A stretch of DNA of 6,198 nucleotides, taken from positions 1-6,198 of the forward strand of contig JAFXZF010000056.1 of assembly GCA_017541365.1 (NCBI GenBank). The letters run 5' to 3'. Positions within the stretch are counted from its first letter, which is position 1. Each line of letters begins with the position of its first letter. Source of the stretch: Prevotella sp. GTDB taxonomy: Bacteria > Bacteroidota > Bacteroidia > Bacteroidales > Bacteroidaceae. The notes below the pieces were generated by a model, which worked only from the letters and a program-made list of their open reading frames with translations, had not been told where the DNA came from and did no database searches. Below, piece after piece: positions 1 through 5,786 of this stretch. A program made the translations under genes and the position numbers.

Positions 1-145
1 CACCATGTCCGATGATGTTGTCATCGATATGTGCAAATGTGTCAAGATCAGACTGCTCCAGTCTGAACCAGGTCTCTATCCACTGCTTGTTCAGTTGGAT
101 AAAGTCCTGCTTGTATTGCGGCTCGTATGTGACAATTCGTATCAT
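1..145 (-). CDS. GNAT family N-acetyltransferase, 5' part only
   Basis: Reading the minus strand from the ATG at 145-143 gives 48 codons that run off the left edge: MIRIVTYEPQYKQDFIQLNK, then a WIETWFRLEQSD segment and FAHIDDNIIGHG. This is the N-terminal pattern (short beta strand, then an acidic-aromatic alpha helix that begins by 'QYKQDF') of a Bacteroidales GNAT family known to me; GNAT enzymes transfer an acetyl group from acetyl-CoA to an amine. The acetyl-CoA binding motif would lie outside the window, so the substrate cannot be inferred. The ATG was chosen because the family match starts there and a Bacteroidetes-type promoter ends just upstream, although there is no close Shine-Dalgarno. 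The gene is divergent from the cooS-like operon. The family call rests on recognition of the N-terminus alone. Confidence 0.72.
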   Translation of the reverse strand, partial: MIRIVTYEPQYKQDFIQLNKQWIETWFRLEQSDLDTFAHIDDNIIGHG

Positions 146-151
146 CAATTG

Positions 152-183
152 CAAAAGTACACCTCTCTTAGCATTTGTGCAAT
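152..183 (-). promoter_or_regulatory. Putative Bacteroidetes promoter for the GNAT gene
   Basis: On the minus strand, TACTTTTG (159-152) matches the Bacteroidetes -7 consensus TAnnTTTG exactly. ATTG (183-180) matches three of four bases of the -33 TTTG box, and the gap is 20 bp, in the usual range. Transcription would start at or next to the GNAT ATG (145-143), so the mRNA would be leaderless or nearly so. This is inferred from consensus only. Confidence 0.5.
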
Positions 184-200
184 ACCATAACAATGGTATT
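181..200. repeat. 8-bp palindrome overlapping the GNAT -33 box
   Basis: AATACCAT (181-188) and ATGGTATT (193-200) are perfect inverted repeats separated by AACA. The left arm overlaps the proposed -33 box of the GNAT promoter (180-183), a position where a bound dimeric regulator could block or recruit RNA polymerase. The arms are AT-rich and short, so chance is possible. No regulator gene is visible nearby. Confidence 0.4.
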
Positions 201-297
201 TACTTATTTTAGATGTTCTTATATATAATTAAGGTGTAGTAAACCAATATCAAAAGATTGAAGGATGGCGGAAACGTAGCATGAATCAGGGATGTAG

Positions 298-330
298 GCG
301 CCTCAAAAGAACGATATTCTTTTGAGGCGC
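298..330. other. 14-bp perfect stem-loop, no T-tract
   Basis: GCGCCTCAAAAGAA (298-311) pairs perfectly with TTCTTTTGAGGCGC (317-330) around the five-base loop CGATA. In RNA, G297-U331, A296-U332 and U295-G333 could extend it. Neither flank has a T-tract, so it is not a classic intrinsic terminator in either direction. It lies about 75 bp upstream of the proposed cooS -33 box, so it is outside the cooS mRNA unless there is a more distal promoter. It could be an operator, a terminator that insulates divergent genes, or part of a small RNA. Confidence 0.6.
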
Positions 331-406
331 TTGAATTATCAGAGGAAAAGATTTTTGTTCTGCAAAACGGAGTAATTTAGTGTTATTTTCTGCATTTTGG
401 TGAACA

Positions 407-438
407 TTTGGCAGAATATAGCAAAGTTTGTAATTTTG
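407..438 (+). promoter_or_regulatory. Putative Bacteroidetes promoter for the cooS-like operon
   Basis: TTTG (407-410) and TAATTTTG (431-438) match both boxes of the Bacteroidetes primary sigma factor consensus exactly, with a 20-bp gap. Transcription would begin a few bases after 438, giving a leader of about 30 nt before the ATG at 477. The leader has a direct repeat CGAAATTA at 443-450 and 456-463. This is a strong consensus match but is untested. Confidence 0.68.
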
Positions 439-456
439 CACTCGAAATTATATAAC

Positions 457-468
457 GAAATTACTTCA
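457..468 (+). repeat. 12-bp repeat, left copy (inverted partner at 5770-5781)
   Basis: GAAATTACTTCA, 8 bp before the cooS-like start codon, is the exact reverse complement of TGAAGTAATTTC at 5770-5781, which overlaps the cbiM stop codon. The two copies thus frame the operon. A single 12-bp inverted match is about what a random sequence of this length would yield, so only the placement is notable. Confidence 0.35.
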
Positions 469-476
469 ACAAAACT

Positions 477-2567
477 ATGGCAGAACAACATCATCAGCAC
501 CATCATGACCTCAACGAGCAGTTTGAGGAGGTATTCTCAGGCAAGCGCAGCGATGAGGAGATTATAGCCCATCAGCGGTCGCATGCCCACCACCATCATG
601 ACCCCGAGCACCCTCATGTGCACGGAGATACTAAGGATTATATGTCGGCTGTAAACGAATATCGCAAGACATTTCCCAATAAGCAGCAACAGATAGAGCA
701 GACGCCTGACCCAGCTGTGAGGGAGATGTTGCTGCACCTGCAGGATATGGGCATAGAGACGGTGTTTGACCGCTTTGACAGTCAGCAGCCACAGTGTAAC
801 TTCGGTATTGCAGGCACCTGTTGCAAGAACTGCTTCATGGGTCCATGCAGGATAACGAAGAAAGCACCTCGCGGCGTGTGTGGTGCCGATGCTGACCTCA
901 TAGCAGCCCGCAACCTGCTGAGGCACCTTGCCGCAGGAACAGCCAGCCACGGAGCACGAGGCAGGGCAAGCATGGTGGCACTGAAATATGCCGCGGAGGG
1001 CAAGGCGCCTATAGACATAGAGGGTGAGAAGAAGATACTGGCTGAGGCAAAGACATACGGACTGGACACCGAGGGCAAGGACATAAGACAGCTTGCGGGC
1101 GAGATAGCCGACATACTGCTGGAGGACCTCAGCAGAACGGTGCCAGGTAAGCACAAGACCATATACAGCCATGCACCAAAAGAGAGGATAGAGGCATGGG
1201 AGAAGGCTGGCATTATACCCATATCGCCATACCACGAGGTGTTTGAGAGCCTGCACCGCACCACAACAGGCACCGACGGCGACTGGCGCAATGTGATGCA
1301 GCAGTTTCTGCGCACAGGAGTGAGCTTTGCATGGACATCATGCCTGGGCAGCGGAATAGCAATGGACTGCCTGTATGGACTGCCGCACCGCTCTACGTCA
1401 AAGGTGAACCTCGGAGCACTGAAAAAGGGATGGGTGAACATTGCAGTACACGGACACTCGCCGCTGCTGATACGCGAAATAGTGAAGATAGGACAGAGCG
1501 ACGAATATCAGGGCAAGGCACGCAAGGCAGGCGCTGAGGGCATACAGTTCTATGGCATCTGTTGCTCAGGACTGAGCGCGATGTACCGCTATGGCGGAGT
1601 GATACCGCTGAGCAATGCAGTGGGTTCGGAACTGGTGTTGGGCACAGGAGCACTAGACCTATGGGTGGCAGATGTGCAGGATGTATTCCCAACGATAATG
1701 GATGTGGCGCGATGCTTCCGCACCGTAGTGGTGACCACCAGCGACTCGGCACGACTGCCTGGCGCAGAGCACTATGGCTTTGACCATGAGCACTCGAACA
1801 TTGGCGACATAAAGAACCTGGCAAGGCGAATAGTGGAAAGGGCTATAGAGGCGTTCAAAGACCGCCGCGATGTACCAGTGAAGATACCACAGTATGAGGT
1901 GGAGGCGGAGATGGGCTTCTCTGTGGAGTGGGCAACAGGACACTTTGAACGAGGCCTGAGAGACCTTGCCGATGCGCTGAGAGAGGGCAGGATACGAGGC
2001 ATAGTGAACCTTGTGGGATGTAACAACCCACGACTGATATACGAGAAGCATATAGTGGAAGCGGCAGAGATACTGCTGAAGAACAATATACTGATACTGA
2101 CTAACGGATGTGCTTCGTTTGCACTGCTGAAGCTGGGGTTCTGCTCAACCAAGGCGCTTGCCGTAACAGGAGACAGCTTGAGACAATTTTGCGAGGAGCA
2201 CGGGAACATTCCGCCTGTGTGGCACCTGGGCGAGTGCCTGGACAACGCCAGAGCCAGCGGATTCTTCAACGGTATCAGTGGAGCATTGGGCATACCAATA
2301 AAGGAACTGCCGTATGCCTTTATGTCGCCTGAGTGGAGCAATGAGAAGGGCATCTGTGCAGCGCTGGCATTCAGACTGTTAGGAATGAACTCATATCACA
2401 GTGTATATGCACCTACGCAGGGAGCACCCAATGTGCACGAGTTTATGGCACACGGCACAAAGCCGATACTGGGCAGCGAGATGATTGTGAATGTGGACAC
2501 CAAGGCACTGGCACAGCAACTGGTGGACGACCTGAACGAGAAGAGGCGACTGCTGGGTTGGAAATAG
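477..2567 (+). CDS. cooS: CooS-family anaerobic CO dehydrogenase-like catalytic subunit, deviant active site
   Basis: The 696-residue product is a cytoplasmic Ni-Fe CO dehydrogenase-family protein (canonical reaction: reversible CO oxidation to CO2), about 60 residues longer than usual. The extra length is an N-terminal extension with 14 His in residues 1-50. Cys107 and Cys115 fit the D-cluster; Cys116, Cys119, Cys124 and Cys135 fit the B-cluster. For the C-cluster, His325/His327 (VHGHSP), Cys363 (ICCSG), Cys515 (VGCNN), Cys545 (NGCAS) and Cys587 (GECLDN) are present, as is the catalytic lysine, Lys624 (SNEKG). The cysteine normally in the VDVQC motif is Asp402 (ADVQD). Of the proton-relay histidines only the first, His158, remains; the next positions are Arg161, Ala164 and Val167. 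Family membership is certain, but CO dehydrogenase activity is doubtful. The start at 477 fits the promoter, and includes the His-rich region. It is the first gene of the operon, and no accessory coo genes are seen. Confidence 0.93.
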   Translation: MAEQHHQHHHDLNEQFEEVFSGKRSDEEIIAHQRSHAHHHHDPEHPHVHGDTKDYMSAVNEYRKTFPNKQQQIEQTPDPAVREMLLHLQDMGIETVFDRFDSQQPQCNFGIAGTCCKNCFMGPCRITKKAPRGVCGADADLIAARNLLRHLAAGTASHGARGRASMVALKYAAEGKAPIDIEGEKKILAEAKTYGLDTEGKDIRQLAGEIADILLEDLSRTVPGKHKTIYSHAPKERIEAWEKAGIIPISPYHEVFESLHRTTTGTDGDWRNVMQQFLRTGVSFAWTSCLGSGIAMDCLYGLPHRSTSKVNLGALKKGWVNIAVHGHSPLLIREIVKIGQSDEYQGKARKAGAEGIQFYGICCSGLSAMYRYGGVIPLSNAVGSELVLGTGALDLWVADVQDVFPTIMDVARCFRTVVVTTSDSARLPGAEHYGFDHEHSNIGDIKNLARRIVERAIEAFKDRRDVPVKIPQYEVEAEMGFSVEWATGHFERGLRDLADALREGRIRGIVNLVGCNNPRLIYEKHIVEAAEILLKNNILILTNGCASFALLKLGFCSTKALAVTGDSLRQFCEEHGNIPPVWHLGECLDNARASGFFNGISGALGIPIKELPYAFMSPEWSNEKGICAALAFRLLGMNSYHSVYAPTQGAPNVHEFMAHGTKPILGSEMIVNVDTKALAQQLVDDLNEKRRLLGWK

Positions 2568-2626
2568 ATTTATGCAGAGAAATAATATAAACACAAACCA
2601 TTAATATAAGAAAGGAAAGAAAGACG

Positions 2627-3520
2627 ATGAAAACAAGACTATATATAATTGCAACACTGACAGTTCTGCTGCTGACTGCATGTGGCAAGAAGAACGATGA
2701 GAATGTGGTGAGGATAGCATATCTGCCCATAACTCACGCTCTGCCACTGGCAGGACTGGAGAAGGCTGACGGAGTGAAGGTGGAACTGGTGAAGTACGGC
2801 TCATGGCCCGAACTGCTTGACGCACTGAACACTGGGCGTGTGGATGCGGCATCGGTACTGATAGAACTGGCTATGAAGGCGAAGGCACAGGGCATAGGGC
2901 TGACGGCGGTGGCGCTGGGACATACCGATGGTAATGTGATAGTGGTGACACAGGATGTGAACAGTGCTAAAGACCTGAAAGGAAAGACATTTGCTATTCC
3001 GCACAGGGCTTCGTCGCACCACATACTGCTGCAGGAGGCACTGGCAAAGGACGGACTGACCATAGACGATGTGAATGTGGTGGAGATGGCTCCTCCAGAG
3101 ATGCCGTCGGCACTTGCCAACAAGCAGATAGCAGGATACTGTGTTGCTGAGCCTTTTGGTGCTGCCGGAGTGCTGACGAGCAAGGGTAAGGTGCTGTACA
3201 GAAGCAATGAGCTGTGGCATGAGAGTATATGCTGCGGGCTGGTGGTGAACGATAAGGCATACAAGGAGAAGAAAGCACTGATAGACAAGGTGATAACACT
3301 GTATGAGAAACAGGGCAAGGAGCTATCAGACAAGGAGGTGGCACTGAGCAAGGCAAAGACACTACTGACACAGGGCGAGGAGGTGCTGAGGCAGTCGCTG
3401 CAATGGATAAACTATGCCAATCTGAAAATAAAGAAAGAGGCTTATGACGACCTGAGTGAGAAGGTGAAGAAATACGGAATAATAGATAACCCGCCAACAT
3501 TTGAAGATTTTGTGAAATGA
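2627..3520 (+). CDS. ABC transporter substrate-binding lipoprotein, NitT/TauT (SsuA/NrtA-like) type
   Basis: The 297-residue protein begins with a lipoprotein signal: basic KTR, a hydrophobic stretch at residues 5-18 and lipobox LTAC with Cys19 as the lipidation site, so it should be anchored in the membrane facing the periplasm. The mature part has the fold signatures of NMT1/SsuA-like binding proteins: VRIAYLPITHALPL near residue 28, LLDALNTGRVDAA near 63-75, the DLKGKTFAIP strand near 116-125 and the hinge segment with AEPFGAAG near 174-181. Known relatives bind nitrate, sulfonates, taurine or thiamine precursors; the ligand here cannot be told. Unusual residues are His126, His131 and His132 around the binding cleft region and the Cys202-Cys203 pair after WHES. 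It follows the cooS-like gene by 59 bp without a terminator, with AAAGGAAAG as a ribosome site, and overlaps the permease start by 4 bp. Confidence 0.85.
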   Translation: MKTRLYIIATLTVLLLTACGKKNDENVVRIAYLPITHALPLAGLEKADGVKVELVKYGSWPELLDALNTGRVDAASVLIELAMKAKAQGIGLTAVALGHTDGNVIVVTQDVNSAKDLKGKTFAIPHRASSHHILLQEALAKDGLTIDDVNVVEMAPPEMPSALANKQIAGYCVAEPFGAAGVLTSKGKVLYRSNELWHESICCGLVVNDKAYKEKKALIDKVITLYEKQGKELSDKEVALSKAKTLLTQGEEVLRQSLQWINYANLKIKKEAYDDLSEKVKKYGIIDNPPTFEDFVK

Positions 3521-4266
3521 AGACGGTGATATATACGATAGCATCATTTGCTGTAACACTGGCACTATGGGAGTTGGCGGTGCTGGCAGGCGACTTTGAT
3601 AGTGCACTGTTTCCCGCTCCGCAGGATGTGGCAAAGGCATTTGGCGAGATAGTGGCTAATGGCACACTATACGATGGCATAGCAGCGAGCATGCTGAGAT
3701 TTGTCATAGGCTACTTGATATCTGTGGTGGCGGGAATAGCGCTGGGACTGCTGATAGGCAATGTAAACGTGCTATTCAGGCTGACCAACCCTGTGGTGCA
3801 GATGATAAGACCGATAGCACCTGTGGCATGGATGCCGTTCATAGTGCTGCTGATAGGCATTGGCGACGCTCCGGCGATAGTGATAATATTTCTGGCGGGA
3901 TTCTTTCCAGTATTACTGACGACAGCAAGAGGGGTGCATAGTGTGGACACAACATATCTGAAGGTGGCTAGCAACTATGGCATATCAAGGCTGAAGACAG
4001 TGTTCGGAATAATACTGCCGGCAGCATTTCCGCAGATAGCGAACTCGCTACACATAGCACTGGGGGCGGCATGGATATTCCTGGTGTCAGGCGAGATGGT
4101 TGGGACGCAGTCGGGATTGGGATATATGATTATCGATGCGAGGAACAACCTGAGACCTGACATACTGCTGGCAACGATGATAGTGATAGGAGGAATAGGA
4201 TTTGTGCTGGACTTCCTGATTGGTAAATTTGAAAAAAAGGTATTGACACATTATGGCGTACATTGA
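3517..4266 (+). CDS. ABC transporter permease, SsuC/TauC-like
   Basis: This 249-residue integral membrane protein is the transmembrane subunit of the importer and is the usual length for the family. Hydrophobic spans are visible near residues 5-24, 60-81, 103-117, 119-136, 172-191 and 216-235. The cytoplasmic EAA-type loop that docks to the ATPase is at about 149-171 (VASNYGISRL ... ILPAAFPQI), with the conserved glycine and the following LP. The PIAPVAWMPFIVLLIGIGD segment near residues 99-116 is typical of nitrate/sulfonate/taurine permeases. Its ATG overlaps the preceding stop as ATGA, and its end overlaps the ATPase start by 14 bp, which points to translational coupling of the three subunits. 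Isoleucine codons are strikingly biased, with ATA used at 25 of 29 positions. Confidence 0.9.
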   Translation: MKTVIYTIASFAVTLALWELAVLAGDFDSALFPAPQDVAKAFGEIVANGTLYDGIAASMLRFVIGYLISVVAGIALGLLIGNVNVLFRLTNPVVQMIRPIAPVAWMPFIVLLIGIGDAPAIVIIFLAGFFPVLLTTARGVHSVDTTYLKVASNYGISRLKTVFGIILPAAFPQIANSLHIALGAAWIFLVSGEMVGTQSGLGYMIIDARNNLRPDILLATMIVIGGIGFVLDFLIGKFEKKVLTHYGVH

Positions 4267-5041
4267 GGTAAGAAACGTGAGCAAGGACTTTAAGCGACGG
4301 AATGCTGATGGAAGCGAGAATACCATACATGTGCTGGATGACATCAGCTTTGAGATAGCAAGGGGCGAGTTTGTCTGTCTGCTTGGATTCTCAGGATGCG
4401 GAAAGTCAACACTGCTGAATATGCTGGCAGGATTTGAGAAACCCACCAACGGAATAGTGATGATAGACGGAGAGGAGGTTAAAAAGCCTTCTGCAAGGTA
4501 TATCACTATTTTTCAGCACTATGGACTGCTGCCGTGGCGCAATGTGAAGAAGAACATTGAGCTGGGGCTGGAGAACAAGAATATAAGCAGGGAGGAGCGC
4601 GAACAGGCAGCACAGAAGTATCTGGAACTGGTAGGACTGAAGGGATTGGAACAGCAGTTTCCGTCGCAGTTGTCAGGAGGACAGCAGCAGCGTGTGGCTA
4701 TAGCACGAGGACTGGCAGTAAATCCGGAGATACTTTTTATGGACGAGCCGTTTGGTGCGCTTGACCCCATAACCCGCAACAAACTGCAGGATGACTTGCT
4801 GACAATAGTAAAGGAACAGAAGAAAACCGTGATATTCGTGACACACGATATAGAAGAGGCTGTGTATCTGGCTGATAGGGTGTTTGTGATGCAGGCGAAT
4901 CCAGGCAAGATACAGAAGATATACGAGGTGAAGATACAGAGACCAAGGGATAGAAACTCTAACGGCTTTAGTATGTATCGCGCTGCGGTGTATAACAAGC
5001 TCTTCTCTATTAAGGAGGCGAATATTGAGTATATGATTTAG
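4253..5041 (+). CDS. ABC transporter ATP-binding protein, SsuB/TauB-like
   Basis: The 262-residue nucleotide-binding subunit powers the importer encoded just upstream. All expected motifs are present: Walker A GFSGCGKST (45-53, Lys51), Q-loop Gln88, signature LSGGQQQR (140-147), Walker B ILFMDEP (160-166, catalytic Glu165), D-loop GALD (168-171) and switch His198 in THD. The HYGLLPWRNVKKNI segment near 89-102 and the C-terminal stretch ending in IQRPRDRN are typical of nitrate/sulfonate/taurine ATPases. Length is normal and no residue is missing. The gene overlaps the permease by 14 bp. It is unlikely to be the ATPase for the downstream CbiM-like protein, since energy-coupling-factor ATPases are a different branch, but this has not been tested by a phylogeny. 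Confidence 0.93.
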   Translation: MAYIEVRNVSKDFKRRNADGSENTIHVLDDISFEIARGEFVCLLGFSGCGKSTLLNMLAGFEKPTNGIVMIDGEEVKKPSARYITIFQHYGLLPWRNVKKNIELGLENKNISREEREQAAQKYLELVGLKGLEQQFPSQLSGGQQQRVAIARGLAVNPEILFMDEPFGALDPITRNKLQDDLLTIVKEQKKTVIFVTHDIEEAVYLADRVFVMQANPGKIQKIYEVKIQRPRDRNSNGFSMYRAAVYNKLFSIKEANIEYMI

Positions 5042-5064
5042 TTGAAAGATTAAAGTTTAATATT

Positions 5065-5772
5065 ATGCATTTACCATCAGAATCATTAAATGGGGCTATA
5101 TGCCCTGTAACAGCAGTAGTGGCTGCAGGAACAATAGTACTGGCGGCTTACACATTGAAAAAGAATAAGTTGAAGAGACCGACAGCGTGGCAGTTCGCGC
5201 TGACGACGGTGGCGGTATTTGCTTTGCAGGCACTGAACTATGCCCTGCCGGCAGGTTTTTCTGGGCACATGCTGGGAGCAGTATTTGCTGCAACCATATT
5301 GGGCGTTCCGGCTGCGATATTGTCTGTAGCACTGGTGATAACGGTGCAATGTCTGGCATTCAACGACGGTGGTACACTGCAGTTGGGTGCAAATATACTG
5401 AACATGGCAGTCGTGGCAACAGGCATTGGTGGCCTTGTTATAAATAGGTTAGGATATATAAACAAGAATGTTTCAATAGCCTTGGGCGCAACACTGTCGA
5501 TAATGGCTGCCGTTGGGTTGATAGCTGTGGAATTGACAGTGGGTGGCATACCTGACGGAGCACTGATAAGGACTCTGCTGGTGTCTCACATACCGATAGC
5601 ATTGATAGAAGGATCATTGACAGTAGCGCTGGTGAACGTGCAGAATGTGCCAGTGTGGAAGGATGAGAGAAAAACAGAATATGCGTTAGCTGCGATAATG
5701 CTTATTGCATTTGTGATATCGCCCTTCGCATCAACTCTGCCCGATGCCTTGGAAGCGGCATTGGGAAAATGA
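5065..5772 (+). CDS. cbiM: CbiM/NikM-type nickel/cobalt ECF transporter S component with C-terminal PDGLE-like tail
   Basis: This 235-residue membrane protein has the CbiM/NikM hallmarks: His2 directly after the start Met (MHLP), the GFSGHMLGA motif with His68, AFNDGGTLQLGANILNMAVV at about 98-117 and SHIPIALIEGSLT at about 174-186. In NikM, the metal ion is held by the N-terminal amine, His2 and the SGH-motif His, and all are present here, so Ni2+ or Co2+ uptake is the expected role. About six membrane spans can be seen. The C-terminal 30 residues (last span, then SPFASTLPDALE) look like a shortened PDGLE/CbiN-type tail, with Ala in place of the usual Gly. The requirement for His2 fixes the start. 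No T or A partner (CbiQ, CbiO) follows; the terminator comes at once. Being the last gene after the cooS-like operon, 23 bp from the ATPase, it may feed nickel to the CooS-like protein. Confidence 0.87.
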   Translation: MHLPSESLNGAICPVTAVVAAGTIVLAAYTLKKNKLKRPTAWQFALTTVAVFALQALNYALPAGFSGHMLGAVFAATILGVPAAILSVALVITVQCLAFNDGGTLQLGANILNMAVVATGIGGLVINRLGYINKNVSIALGATLSIMAAVGLIAVELTVGGIPDGALIRTLLVSHIPIALIEGSLTVALVNVQNVPVWKDERKTEYALAAIMLIAFVISPFASTLPDALEAALGK

Positions 5773-5781
5773 AGTAATTTC
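5770..5781 (-). repeat. 12-bp repeat, right copy (inverted partner at 457-468)
   Basis: TGAAGTAATTTC begins with the TGA stop of the cbiM-like gene and is the reverse complement of the copy in the cooS leader. The match does not extend beyond 12 bp on either side. Confidence 0.35.
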
Positions 5782-5786
5782 AATTT

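Larger units (their letters stand above)
146..476. other. Divergent intergenic region (331 bp)
   Basis: This AT-rich stretch separates the minus-strand GNAT gene from the plus-strand cooS-like operon. It holds a promoter facing each way, the palindrome at 181-200, a strong stem-loop at 298-330 and short repeats near the cooS promoter. I see no convincing coding frame in it. Positions 201-297 contain no pattern that I can identify; they do not show a riboswitch core that I recognise. Confidence 0.7.

Noticed and set aside
5..212. Two short plus-strand open frames at the left edge
   Set aside because: The opposite strand reads as a recognisable GNAT N-terminus, and the plus-strand products are Cys/Ser/Leu-rich and unlike any family.
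201..297. Possible riboswitch (cobalamin or nickel/cobalt) upstream of the operon
   Set aside because: I find no conserved core that I can recognise, and the stretch lies upstream of the better promoter match at 407-438.
298..330. Stem-loop as an intrinsic terminator
   Set aside because: No run of T follows on either strand and no gene ends next to it, so it is listed as an unexplained stem-loop.
537..1441. Long minus-strand open frames of 239 and 219 codons inside the cooS-like gene
   Set aside because: They are antisense to a clearly conserved gene, have low-complexity Ser/Cys/Leu-rich products with no recognisable domain, and arise from its codon bias.
2734..3707. Minus-strand open frames of 205 and 237 codons opposite the binding protein and permease genes
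   Set aside because: They are shadows of conserved plus-strand genes, with compositions that follow from the reverse of ATA/CTG/GCA-rich codons.
4253..5041. ATPase as the energy-coupling partner of the CbiM-like protein
   Set aside because: Its motifs and its 14-bp overlap with an SsuC-like permease place it with the anion importer, not with the CbiO family.
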